DNA of 64,000 bases from UBA1952 sp965246785 (GCA_965246785.1 CBDFFM010000011.1:186001-250000), one strand, 5' to 3'. Positions 45,951-54,400 are shown, counted from the first letter of the stretch. Made by a program: numbers and translations. Notes: a model not told the origin generated them from the letters alone.

Positions 45951-46238
45951 TTATAGATCTGGACATTCAGGCAGACTCAACAGATTATCGGGTTGCTCAC
46001 CGTCGTTTTCTGTCTTTAAATATTTCCTGCCAAGCCTGGTAGCTACGATGACATTTGCAGTACGCCCTCCTTGCGAAACATAAAATTCATAGCTATTGGC
46101 CTCAATACCGCGGATAGCTTCTGCTTCTGTAATCTTCCAGCGCGTGCCGTTATTGTTATAGCCGCCTACATGAGAGATGCGTTCGTGCGCGTTTTGACGG
46201 TCGGATTTTTTGATGCAGGAAATCTGATGCTGGGACAT
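45951..46238 (-). CDS. DUF3892-like protein 1
   Basis: 95 residues. The pattern ISCIKKSDRxxxHERISHVGG, the Trp of GTRWKITEAEAI and RKYLKTENDGEQPDNLLSLP with the final PEC fits DUF3892, a small family of unknown function often found in accessory DNA. The gene stands next to a second, distantly related DUF3892-like gene. Confidence 0.78.
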   Translation of the reverse strand: MSQHQISCIKKSDRQNAHERISHVGGYNNNGTRWKITEAEAIRGIEANSYEFYVSQGGRTANVIVATRLGRKYLKTENDGEQPDNLLSLPECPDL

Positions 46239-46264
46239 AAAGAAGGTGCATTAATGGTTGTCAG

Positions 46265-46609
46265 TTATGCTTGAAGATTTGAATAAAAAAAGCCCATATC
46301 AATCAGGTTGTCAAGGTTATCGCTTACCACGCCGTTCCTATGGGTTCTCAGTATTTCCCGCTTGTCGCTCGGCGTTTCGTAACCAACCTGCTCACCTTTA
46401 GTCCATGTGCCCGAAGTATAGTCCCACACGATAGTCAGTACGGATTTTTGGGCTTTTAGCAGTTTCAGCACCTCCGCCTCACTGGTCTTTTTCCCGATGC
46501 TGATCGTGGCGTCGTTGTCTTCATGAAGCATGACGTGTGAAATGCGTCTGGAGTCCTCTGTCTTGATAAACCAGACCCCTGAAATCAGGTGATCCGCCCA
46601 TTTGGCCAT
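46265..46609 (-). CDS. DUF3892-like protein 2
   Basis: 114 residues from the ATG at 46609. HLISGVWFIKTEDSRRISHV matches the opening of DUF3892 proteins, followed by TSGTWTKGEQVGYE and LRTHRNGVVSDNLDNLIDMG. The longer upstream frame overlaps the divergent response-regulator gene and is rejected. Function is unknown. Confidence 0.68.
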   Translation of the reverse strand: MAKWADHLISGVWFIKTEDSRRISHVMLHEDNDATISIGKKTSEAEVLKLLKAQKSVLTIVWDYTSGTWTKGEQVGYETPSDKREILRTHRNGVVSDNLDNLIDMGFFYSNLQA

Positions 46610-46816
46610 AGTGATAAATTTGCTGCAATGATAGCCTGCAGATAAAGGCGGCCAGCTGGTAAAAAACTGGTTTGTTACGGGATTATTCCTGTTACGCGTT
46701 CTATAATAATTTATTAAGCGCCGCCACGCAAACCCGGAAAAATCCGGTAGGTCTGCATCGCCCCCCGGTCTATTTTTACGCACTACCTCTCTGTACGAGA
46801 GTTGATTAGAAAATAC

Positions 46817-47506
46817 ATGCAACCGGCAGGCCTGATCCATATTGCTTACGCTGACGATCATATCGTCATAAGGAAAGGAATCTGTGAGTTGCTGAACTCA
46901 TTGGGTAGTTGCCATGTAGATATTGAGGCGGACAACGGACAGGAACTGCTTGAAAAATTGAAAGTATCTAATGGCAATATTGACATCTGTATACTGGATA
47001 TATTCATGCCGGTTCTTAACGGGTTTGACACGCTCATAGCCCTACTAAAGCAATGGCCGCAGATGCGTGTGCTGATCTTCACCGGCCATAACACAGATTA
47101 CTTTCTGATAAAGGCAATTATGGCCGGCGCGAACGGTTACCTTCTTAAGAATTGCAGTCCGCGGGAACTGGAAACCGCGCTTATTGCCATTCATGAGCAC
47201 GGCATCTACCACTCCGAGATCATGTCCTCCAAGTTCTTTCGCTCGGTGATTAAGAATAAAGTCAAGCTGCCGCAGTTCAGTGACCGGGAAGCCGAGCTGC
47301 TCAAACTCTGCTGCAGTGATCTAAGCTATGTGCAGATCGCCGAGAGGATGAGCATCACGCCAAAAAGCGTGGACTGGCACCGCGAATGCCTGTTTAAAAA
47401 GCTACAGGTAGGCAGCCGCTCCGGCCTTGTCATGTGCGCCATTCAATTCGGACTGGTCCCGCTGCAGGTTGATTCAACAAGCCATATAATCTCCGAAGAA
47501 CAGTAA
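46817..47506 (+). CDS. LuxR/NarL-family response regulator
   Basis: 229 residues from the ATG at 46817 (a TTG at 46802 is an alternative). The receiver domain (1-125) has the acidic pair in YADDHIVIRKG, the phospho-acceptor Asp61 in ICILDIFMPVLNGFD and the conserved Lys in YLLKNCSPREL. The C-terminal HTH (~150-215) reads FSDREAELLKLCCSDLSYVQ then KSVDWHRECLFKKL. It presumably pairs with the histidine kinase at 48742, two genes downstream, and may control the peptide cluster beyond it. Confidence 0.9.
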   Translation: MQPAGLIHIAYADDHIVIRKGICELLNSLGSCHVDIEADNGQELLEKLKVSNGNIDICILDIFMPVLNGFDTLIALLKQWPQMRVLIFTGHNTDYFLIKAIMAGANGYLLKNCSPRELETALIAIHEHGIYHSEIMSSKFFRSVIKNKVKLPQFSDREAELLKLCCSDLSYVQIAERMSITPKSVDWHRECLFKKLQVGSRSGLVMCAIQFGLVPLQVDSTSHIISEEQ

Positions 47507-47535
47507 TCATTTTTCACCTTTTCAATCCACCGCCC

Positions 47536-48060
47536 ATGCAGAAAATCACCCTTCTCCTCGCCGCCACCGCCTGCATCATGTTTGCGGCCTGTAACCAATC
47601 CGGCAGTAATTCCGACACGCAACAACCCGGCAACGATACGCCTCGTTCCGCCATGAGAACGGTGGGTACTGCCGACTCGGCGAAAGCATATATCTCTATT
47701 GACACGGCCAACAAAATGCTCGGCAGCTATCTCAACAGTATCAATGCCTCATCCGAAGATTCAGAATTGAGATCCGTTATTATTGACGCTGATGCGCTGC
47801 GCAGCTTTCTTACCAGCCCGGAGGGACAGGACGTTTCGCAGATGAAAATTATGTTCGCGCATACGCTGGATTACATAAACAAGGGAGGAAAGGATAGACG
47901 CTGCGGATACCGCAGCGGTGCCCTAACTTTAATTCTAGCCGGATATAACGACGCGGGTAATTACATCTATTATCACAACGGTGTCGAAGACAACGGCTTG
48001 CCGTGCCCCGCATTGTGCCCGGTTGTCGGCACAGCTAAGGATGATATGCTTCCACATTGA
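47536..48060 (+). CDS. Lipoprotein of unknown function in the two-component operon
   Basis: 174 residues with lipobox MFAAC (Cys19). The mature part is polar, with two Cys-containing stretches (DRRCGYRSGALTLILAGYND; PCPALCPVVG) that could form disulfides. It lies between the response regulator and the membrane protein and may be an extracytoplasmic sensor component. No family is recognised. Confidence 0.72.
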   Translation: MQKITLLLAATACIMFAACNQSGSNSDTQQPGNDTPRSAMRTVGTADSAKAYISIDTANKMLGSYLNSINASSEDSELRSVIIDADALRSFLTSPEGQDVSQMKIMFAHTLDYINKGGKDRRCGYRSGALTLILAGYNDAGNYIYYHNGVEDNGLPCPALCPVVGTAKDDMLPH

Positions 48061-48073
48061 TTGAACTCTTTCC

Positions 48074-48745
48074 TTGAAAGTCAGCTTTCTCATTGGCCTT
48101 TATCGGATTTATGTTGTAATCCTGCTTACCGCTTGGATTATAAGCCTGGTCCGGTTCAAAAGGTGGAATGGCGGATTGCGTATCTTCTCACTGCTGCTCG
48201 GACTTACGTTTTTTGCGGAATGCCTGGCCTATTACTGCGCAATCCGCTACCACAACAACATGCCGGTATACGGTATCTTCAATCTGATTCAGTTGTTCCT
48301 GGTGTGCCTGTATTTTAATTTCAGCATTGATATCTTCAAGGGTAATAACGCCGGCATCTATGTGGGGCTGGGCGGCATTGCCGCAGGCACGTTAAATATT
48401 ATCACCCTGCAGCCGTTGCAGCATCTGAATAATTACTTTCTGTTTTTTGAAGGCATCATCACCATCTCACTATCGCTGATTTCTTTTACCAGGTTAATGC
48501 TGCTCCAACAGGAGCAGGAGGACAGTTTGCCGTTATATTACAATCCGCATTTCTGGCTGTCTGCGGGCCTCACGTTTTTCTGGACCGCAACTTTTCTTAG
48601 CTGGGGCCTTTATGAATTCATGATTGTAAGGCACCCGCAAAGTACCTGGGTTGTAAATCTGATTATCCTGCTGGTGAATATGGTAACTTACGGAGGCATC
48701 GGCATTGTACTTTTCACTTATCGAAAAATGCGGCACGAGAGGTGA
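48074..48745 (+). CDS. Seven-helix membrane protein, putative sensor part
   Basis: 223 residues with about seven hydrophobic helices and short loops. The start is the TTG at 48074, 13 bp after the lipoprotein stop. The last codon region overlaps the kinase start (GTGA, 4 bp), indicating coupled translation. As the kinase has only a single membrane helix and no sensor domain, this protein is a natural candidate for the input module; that is inference. Confidence 0.72.
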   Translation: MKVSFLIGLYRIYVVILLTAWIISLVRFKRWNGGLRIFSLLLGLTFFAECLAYYCAIRYHNNMPVYGIFNLIQLFLVCLYFNFSIDIFKGNNAGIYVGLGGIAAGTLNIITLQPLQHLNNYFLFFEGIITISLSLISFTRLMLLQQEQEDSLPLYYNPHFWLSAGLTFFWTATFLSWGLYEFMIVRHPQSTWVVNLIILLVNMVTYGGIGIVLFTYRKMRHER

Positions 48746-49521
48746 ACCAGCAATACTTCATACCCTTGCTCGTAGCCGGGACGATACTCTTTCTCGTCTT
48801 CCTGTTCTTCATGTTGAGTTATATCATAATTTATACGCGAAGGGTGCATCGCAATAAATTGGATACGGCCAAAATGATCTTTGATCACCAGAAAAACATC
48901 CTTCATGCACGGCTGGAAGAGCAGGAGCGGGCAATGGCGCAGATTTCAAAAGAGGTGCACGATAATGTCTCTCAGAAAATAGACTTTATCCAGATGAATG
49001 TCAAAGCGCTGGATGAGAGCCGGCCTGATGATGATAACAGCAAATTTGTCAGCAATATCCGTACGATATCGGAGCAGGTTGCAAACGACTTGCGCAACAT
49101 CAGCTACTCGCTGAACAGCGACTATATTAAGAAGATAGGCCTTGGGGAAGTGATGGCAAAAGAGCTCTCCTATATTGAGTCAAGCAAGCACATCCCTTGC
49201 AGGCTGCATATTGAAGGCGTCTACAAATCATTGTCCGCCGAGAAAGAATTACTCATTTTCCGGATTGCTCAGGAGGCACTCCATAATGCGGTCAAGTATG
49301 CTCAGGCGTCGGCGATCAGCATTGAACTGAGGTACGAGGAGCAATGTCTATCCCTTGAAATCGCTGATAACGGGATTGGCTTTGATAGAACCCGGCAGGC
49401 GAACATAACCGGACTCGGCATCCGGAATATGCAGCAGCGGGCAGACCTGTTAAACAGCAAGCTGCAAATAGATACGGCACCGCGCAGGGGCTGCGCAATA
49501 CGGCTTGCCGTTGCCATCTGA
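48742..49521 (+). CDS. Sensor histidine kinase (NarX/LiaS-like catalytic core)
   Basis: 259 residues from the GTG at 48742. There is one membrane helix (residues 7-30) and a coiled-coil stretch, then the phosphorylation helix with His73 in KEVHDNVSQK. The ATPase domain has EALHNAVKYAQ (N box), DNGIGFD (G1) and GLGIRNMQQRADLL (G2). This is the HisKA_3-like class that partners LuxR-type regulators. Its 3' end is duplicated, in decayed form, at 54401-54574. Confidence 0.9.
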   Translation: MNQQYFIPLLVAGTILFLVFLFFMLSYIIIYTRRVHRNKLDTAKMIFDHQKNILHARLEEQERAMAQISKEVHDNVSQKIDFIQMNVKALDESRPDDDNSKFVSNIRTISEQVANDLRNISYSLNSDYIKKIGLGEVMAKELSYIESSKHIPCRLHIEGVYKSLSAEKELLIFRIAQEALHNAVKYAQASAISIELRYEEQCLSLEIADNGIGFDRTRQANITGLGIRNMQQRADLLNSKLQIDTAPRRGCAIRLAVAI

Positions 49522-50297
49522 AACATTAGCAGCCTGACTGAAGAAACCGGTCATGAATTGCAGAGAGGCGGGTGAGCAATGCCCTTAGCCGGAATAGCCT
49601 GGAAAGTTGTACCCGCCGGGGTTCCTGGGTAATTACTGTTTCCTGATCAAGCAATAGCTTGGGAGGAATACTTCTCCGGCTCATGGTAGCATTGTAAGGA
49701 AGCGGGTTCTTGCAAGAAACTACCACGGCCTGTCGAATGGTATAGGATACCGGAGCGCTCACCGCTATGCAGGGCCCCCAGAGGTGGAGTTCTGACCGGC
49801 CGATAGGGAAACTTTTGTATAGTCGGAGAGTATTTTGCTGCATTCGCTGCGAAACTCCTCATAACATTGAATCATCATATCATCCGGAAAGTCTGCTGCA
49901 TAGGCTGCCCCGTTAATTTCTTCCACAAATCCTTTGTTGACCGCTGCTGCAATGGCTTCCACATTATTGTTGACGGTATCAGCATTGGTTTGAAGACTTA
50001 CCCCGCCAAGGGATAATCCAAAAGAGGCCGTTGCCTTTTCAATCGCCGATAGTTCGTCCTTCAGTCTTTGGATATACCTTGATTTAAGGTCGGTAAGCGC
50101 GTTCATAAGCGTTTTCGGTTTGAAGGACAAATTTATCCCTTCAAAAGAACGGGCATACACATACGCCCTAAAAACAGACCCGGAAAATTCCTGTAGAATA
50201 TCGGGAAAGTACCGGAAAAAACTTATGTAAGCCAGCATAGGTTTGTAGGAGCAAATCGCAGCCCCTAAATCAAGCCCGGTAAGATACCTCCGCCCCG
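49351..50297. repeat. Duplicated block, copy 1 (intact)
   Basis: It covers the last ~170 bp of the kinase gene, the intergenic stretch, the small gene at 49765 and the sequence up to the S41 start codon. The same order recurs at 54401-55085. Shared runs include CATCCGGAATATGCAGCAGC and TATTTTGCTGCATTCG. Confidence 0.85.
49765..50106 (-). CDS. Small helical hypothetical protein
   Basis: 113 residues from the ATG at 50106. The N-terminal part is coiled-coil-like (LTDLKSRYIQRLKDELSAIE), then SFGLSLGGVSLQTNADTVNN, ending EEFRSECSKILSDYTKVSLS. It is not recognised. The last 29 codons survive in the decayed copy at 54840-54926, evidence that this was a translated gene. It is divergent from the S41 gene, sharing its promoter region. 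Confidence 0.6.
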   Translation of the reverse strand: MNALTDLKSRYIQRLKDELSAIEKATASFGLSLGGVSLQTNADTVNNNVEAIAAAVNKGFVEEINGAAYAADFPDDMMIQCYEEFRSECSKILSDYTKVSLSAGQNSTSGGPA

Positions 50298-51650
50298 ATG
50301 AAGTGCAGTTTAATAGTTTCTTTTATTTTGATACTAAGCCTGTCATCCTGTGCGCAATCAAAAAGTGCAAATGCAGAACTGTATCTGGTAACTTTTGCGT
50401 CGAAAGATATTGGCGATGTCCGTTTCTATCTGGAACTGGAAATGGCCGGGGGGCAGATTAGCGGCGGTTCATTGCAGAATGCCTACACAGATAATTTCGG
50501 CTTTGCAGACCGGACAAAAATCAACTGGTTTGCGGGGATAAAAAACAAAAGACTGGTTTCGGTAAAAGGTTATTACAGGGACAGCAATAATGTCATCAGG
50601 TTCCGTACTGCTTTCTATTCCCCGATCAGCAACTATTATCTAAATGGGAGGATTACCAACGGGCAGCTTGAAGGCGAATTTTTTTCGCCTGACAGTTCGT
50701 CCAGAGGAAAATTGTATGGTGCCTTATATAAGAAGGACAAGCCCGCGCCTCTTTTAGATTATAGGCGATTGTCCGACTCTTTTGCCCGGTCTTTCGAAGC
50801 CAACTTTTTTGACCCCGCCTTTTTTAAAACCTCTAAATACAAAACGTTTAAGGGCAAGCTCCTGGATTACTCAAGTAACGCTATAGACGATCTCCACTAT
50901 GCCTTTTCCGCATTCTATTATGCCCGTGAATTACCCTATTCCCATATCGGATTGTGGCGGAGAGCGGGCGTTGAAAAGGAGGATGGCGGTACAGACAAGC
51001 TGGAATATATAAAAAAGGGAACTACCGGGATTCTTACCATCCCATCGTTTACAACAGAAGAAGGTGCTATCAAAGACAAATTCACTCAGATATTCAATGA
51101 CAATCCTGAAAATCTGATCATCGATTTAAGAAACAACCCCGGCGGAAACATCGGCCCGGCAATAGAGTTAGGCCAGTACCTCGTCCAGGGGCCTACGAGC
51201 GGCGGCTATTTCCTGTCAAGGGCCTATTACGCGTCCGGAAAAGGGGATATGAGCGCATGTCATGTCTTTTCCTCAGGCACGTTCGATCAGTTCATGGAGG
51301 AAATCGGTAAGAACAGCTGCATAGAAGTAAAAATATTTCCTAATCAGCGCACTTTTAAAAAGCCGGTTTACATCCTTATTGATAACGCTACCGCGAGCAC
51401 GTGTGAGCCAATCGTGTATGCGCTTAAGCAGGAGCCGAATATTACAATAATCGGGCAAAAAACTGCCGGCAAGATGCTCAGTGCAAAGGAGGTGCCGCTC
51501 ATAGACGGGTTTGTCCTTTTCGTTCCGAACGCTGATTATGTGACGACGGCCAAAGAGCGGCTTGACCAGAAGGGCGTTGAACCCGAAGTGTCCCTAAAAG
51601 AAGAAACAGACGCGCTCGCCTACGCGCTGAGTCTAACGAATAAAAAATAG
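50298..51650 (+). CDS. S41-family peptidase lipoprotein
   Basis: 450 residues, lipobox LSSC (Cys18). After a ~130-residue N-terminal beta region, the S41 (C-terminal-processing-like) catalytic domain has LIIDLRNNPGGNIGPAIELG, the nucleophile Ser in ATASTCEPIVYAL and the Lys in IGQKTAGKMLS. There is no PDZ domain. The protein is probably anchored in the periplasm. It heads the cluster, 33 bp before the peptide gene. S41 peptidases occur beside some Bacteroidota RiPP genes, so a role in processing or clearing the peptide is plausible. Confidence 0.86.
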   Translation: MKCSLIVSFILILSLSSCAQSKSANAELYLVTFASKDIGDVRFYLELEMAGGQISGGSLQNAYTDNFGFADRTKINWFAGIKNKRLVSVKGYYRDSNNVIRFRTAFYSPISNYYLNGRITNGQLEGEFFSPDSSSRGKLYGALYKKDKPAPLLDYRRLSDSFARSFEANFFDPAFFKTSKYKTFKGKLLDYSSNAIDDLHYAFSAFYYARELPYSHIGLWRRAGVEKEDGGTDKLEYIKKGTTGILTIPSFTTEEGAIKDKFTQIFNDNPENLIIDLRNNPGGNIGPAIELGQYLVQGPTSGGYFLSRAYYASGKGDMSACHVFSSGTFDQFMEEIGKNSCIEVKIFPNQRTFKKPVYILIDNATASTCEPIVYALKQEPNITIIGQKTAGKMLSAKEVPLIDGFVLFVPNADYVTTAKERLDQKGVEPEVSLKEETDALAYALSLTNKK

Positions 51651-51683
51651 TTCCTTTTTTTTCACCTCAAAAAACCAACCAAC

Positions 51684-51887
51684 ATGAGGATCACAGAAGT
51701 GCAGATCAACTACGCGCAACCAACCTTCCCGGGTGGGCTCCCTGTCGCGGAAATGCAGACCATTCTGCAAAGCATCGACTGGCTTGACGGACAAGCAGTC
51801 GCCAGACACACAACCCGCTGCAACAACCGTTGCAACGGCAATGATGTGAAGGTGGACGTTCCCCTGATGAAGGTAAGCATGCCGTAA
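51684..51887 (+). CDS. Candidate ribosomal peptide (RiPP) precursor
   Basis: 67 residues. The first 40 (with QPTFPGGLPVAEMQTILQSI) are leader-like. Residues 41-52 are three tandem four-residue units, RHTT RCNN RCNG, putting Arg at 41, 45 and 49 and Cys at 46 and 50. A tail NDVKVDVPLMKVSMP follows. It sits 33 bp after the S41 gene, is followed at once by a terminator hairpin, and precedes an arginase-fold enzyme. Size, position and the repeated Arg units fit a precursor whose Arg residues are modified. No family is recognised; alternative short antisense frames are not supported. Confidence 0.65.
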   Translation: MRITEVQINYAQPTFPGGLPVAEMQTILQSIDWLDGQAVARHTTRCNNRCNGNDVKVDVPLMKVSMP

Positions 51888-51903
51888 GCAAGCTTCATCC
51901 GGC

Positions 51904-51942
51904 AAAAAAGGTTCTCTTCTTAATAGTCGGGAACCTTTTTTT
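51904..51942 (+). terminator. Terminator/attenuator between precursor and enzymes
   Basis: AAAAAAGGTTC (51904-51914) pairs perfectly with GAACCTTTTTT (51931-51941) around a 16-nt loop, ending in a T-run, 9 bp before the arginase-like start codon. Partial termination here would make more precursor than enzyme mRNA. Confidence 0.82.
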
Positions 51943-51951
51943 CTTACTGCT

Positions 51952-53133
51952 ATGAACCAATACTTCATCTCTCCGTTTTACGACTTCAAACGGACTTTCA
52001 GCACCTGCTATGCAGAACATAAATACACAAAGCAGATTCTGCTTTTGCCCATTGAAATACAGGCTCATTTTTACCACCCGCTGAACAGGCTTATGGGTTT
52101 AAGCGAAGAAGCGCTTCTTGATTTAAAGAGCAATGGTGTTTTTGATTTTCTCCTCCATGAAAAAGTTGTTCTGGATGGCAGCGTGCCTTATAAAGAGATA
52201 GCTAATTTTTTTGTCCGTCCCCAACACCCTTATCTGGGGCTGCCGCTTGGAGACATTCATGAACTGGTAAACAGCTTTGCGATCTTCGGGGTGCCTTACT
52301 CGTTTGGTAATCCATCATTGGAGTCCGTCCCCCGGAACAATGCCATAGCCAGAAATTACGCTCATAAGTATAGCATTCAGAAGGAGTGCTTTCTATCTTC
52401 AGGTGAGATTACAGGCAAAACATTCAGCTCTATTCAGGAGGACAATATTTTTGATTTAGGCGATTTGTATATTAATCAAAGGGAGGACATTTCTGCTACC
52501 ATACAAAAAATAGCAGATACTGCTTATGAATTAGTTCGGAAAGAGAACACTTTTATCGCTATTGGCGGAGACCACGCTGTTACCTATCCATTATTCAAAG
52601 GGGTGCAGAGACATGTCAGCGATTTGGTGTGTTTGCAGATAGATGCCCACAATGATCTTTTCCTGCTCACGGAGTGCCACTTTAATGACTTGGCACCCAG
52701 TCACAGCTCAGTAATCGGAAAGCTCCTGCTGGAAGGTTTTGAAGTTCATAGTTTAGGGATAAGAGACTTTGTTAACATCGATTCCCTGGCTATGGCTGCG
52801 TCCAGCCAGTATTCCTGTCACTTCAGCCATTCCGACCGGCAGTTTCTGGAATGTATTGATCGGCTTATCCCGCAGCTTTCCGGCAGGCAGATTTATCTCA
52901 CCATCGATATAGACGTAATTGACCCGAAGCTCTTTGGAAGTGTGACGGACCCGCTCCCGAACGGGATAAGCTTTGAAACCCTTACGGCCGGCCTGTCAAT
53001 ATTAAAGAAGGAAGCAAATATTATCGCCGTCGATATAGTTGAAGCGGCGCTGCAGGATAACAACGTGACAGACATACATAATTTTTTAAATTTTCTCATA
53101 ACGGTAATTGATATATTTTATGACAAGCCTTAA
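51952..53133 (+). CDS. Arginase-fold (ureohydrolase) enzyme, possible peptide arginase
   Basis: 393 residues. The C-terminal ~200 are a ureohydrolase domain with all six manganese ligands: IGGDHAVT (His208), DAHND (Asp231, His233, Asp235) and TIDIDVIDP (Asp319, Asp321). The first ~150 residues are an extension absent from free-arginine arginases, including SEEALLDLKSNGVFDFLLHE, which could be a peptide-binding module. Within the family, peptide arginases such as OspR turn Arg into Orn in RiPP cores. With the Arg-repeat peptide upstream, that role is inferred. Agmatinase- or formiminoglutamase-like activity remains possible. Confidence 0.82.
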   Translation: MNQYFISPFYDFKRTFSTCYAEHKYTKQILLLPIEIQAHFYHPLNRLMGLSEEALLDLKSNGVFDFLLHEKVVLDGSVPYKEIANFFVRPQHPYLGLPLGDIHELVNSFAIFGVPYSFGNPSLESVPRNNAIARNYAHKYSIQKECFLSSGEITGKTFSSIQEDNIFDLGDLYINQREDISATIQKIADTAYELVRKENTFIAIGGDHAVTYPLFKGVQRHVSDLVCLQIDAHNDLFLLTECHFNDLAPSHSSVIGKLLLEGFEVHSLGIRDFVNIDSLAMAASSQYSCHFSHSDRQFLECIDRLIPQLSGRQIYLTIDIDVIDPKLFGSVTDPLPNGISFETLTAGLSILKKEANIIAVDIVEAALQDNNVTDIHNFLNFLITVIDIFYDKP

Positions 53134-54241
53134 CGAAAATGTCTTGCTCTATCAGGCACTCAAGCAGTTTGATATATACGGTTCCAATGAGCACCTGCAC
53201 GACTTTAATTTCATTTCTGCAACGATCGGTAACCTGATGCCTGACCTGGCATTTGAGGAGCATGAAGCAATAGCGAAGGAGAGCGCTTTCTGTCAGATTC
53301 TTTCTGTCCGGGATGAGAAAGACTATGCGCTGATCAAACAGGTAACCAAACCTGATATTGATTTTTCAAAAAGAATCATCGTTACGTTTCATTATTCCTC
53401 CTACCGGCTGTTCAGCGCATTGCTGATCGCCTGGTCGGTTCCGTTTAAGCTGGTCGCTGACAATAACTATATCCAGAACCAGGGCGAGGCTTCCGTTGCG
53501 GCCTATCACAGCATTGCCCGTGAACTCAATGCCCAAAGCCATGATTTTGAGATTATCAATGCGGAAGACCGGACCGTGATCCTGAAATGCATGGAAGCAA
53601 TCAAGCAGGGATATTCGCTCGTGTTTTATGCCGACGGCAATTCAGGGGTCGGGGGAATGACAAAGGAGAAGAACAATATGCTGAAGATACCTTTCCTTCA
53701 GTCTTCGATTTATGTAAGAAAGGGCATACCCACGCTTGCCAGCCTGTTGCGGATTCCGATTACAACCGTTACAATTCAGCGGGATATCCTCTCCGATACG
53801 GTCACATTTAATATACGCGAGCATATTGATTTTCCCAAGGACCGCAAGAATGAGCAGGAGGTTACGGAATGTGCAACAGCCATATTTCAGAACCTTGAAG
53901 AGCAGATCCGCTCCTATCCCGGACGCTGGGAAGGATGGTTCTACTACCACAATTTTATAGACTTTGAACAGGACGCCCCGGCCATTCCTGATACCATCCT
54001 TAAAGCTTCCAAAACCATTTTTAACCACAGGTATTACGGCATCGGACTCTTAGCCGACGCTATGTACTACATTTTGCACAAACGTACGTTGCGACTTGTA
54101 CCGATATCAGAAGAGGTTTTCAATGAGCTCCTGTATATCGCGAGAACTGACAGTATGAGGGCAGAGGTTCCCGTATTTAAGTCCCTTGTCGCTGAGGGAA
54201 TATTAGTTCCACAATCATTAGCCTATGAGTATAAAAAATGA
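53120..54241 (+). CDS. LpxL/HtrB-like acyltransferase-superfamily protein
   Basis: 373 residues from the ATG at 53120, overlapping the arginase-like gene by 14 bp. The centre (RIIVTFHYSSYRLFSALLIA, SLVFYADGNSGVGG, KIPFLQSSIYVRKGIPTLAS) follows the order of LpxL-like lysophospholipid acyltransferases. The catalytic H-x4-D/E is altered: His91 is followed by Arg96. The C-terminal ~60 residues (LRLVPISEEVFNELLYIART; FKSLVAEGILVP) look like a winged-helix or PqqD-like tail. It may acylate the modified peptide; this is inference. It is A/T-rich relative to the chromosome backbone. Confidence 0.7.
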   Translation: MTSLNENVLLYQALKQFDIYGSNEHLHDFNFISATIGNLMPDLAFEEHEAIAKESAFCQILSVRDEKDYALIKQVTKPDIDFSKRIIVTFHYSSYRLFSALLIAWSVPFKLVADNNYIQNQGEASVAAYHSIARELNAQSHDFEIINAEDRTVILKCMEAIKQGYSLVFYADGNSGVGGMTKEKNNMLKIPFLQSSIYVRKGIPTLASLLRIPITTVTIQRDILSDTVTFNIREHIDFPKDRKNEQEVTECATAIFQNLEEQIRSYPGRWEGWFYYHNFIDFEQDAPAIPDTILKASKTIFNHRYYGIGLLADAMYYILHKRTLRLVPISEEVFNELLYIARTDSMRAEVPVFKSLVAEGILVPQSLAYEYKK

Positions 54242-54400
54242 AATAATCATGGGTTACTTTCCAGAAGCGCTTTCTGGCGCTGCCATGAAGTATCAGTCCC
54301 ATAATATATCATAGTTAGACGTAGTAAAATCCACACCATCACTCTTTAGGCTATACATCTGGCAAATCTTTATAATAAATAATTAACTATAAGGCAGGCT

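Noticed and set aside
49526..49720. Minus-strand small frames sharing GTPAGT-FQ-I with 54620-54720, weakly reminiscent of a rubredoxin tail
   Set aside because: The similarity comes from the duplicated DNA block. Frames are broken in copy 1, and too few Cys ligands are visible to support a rubredoxin.
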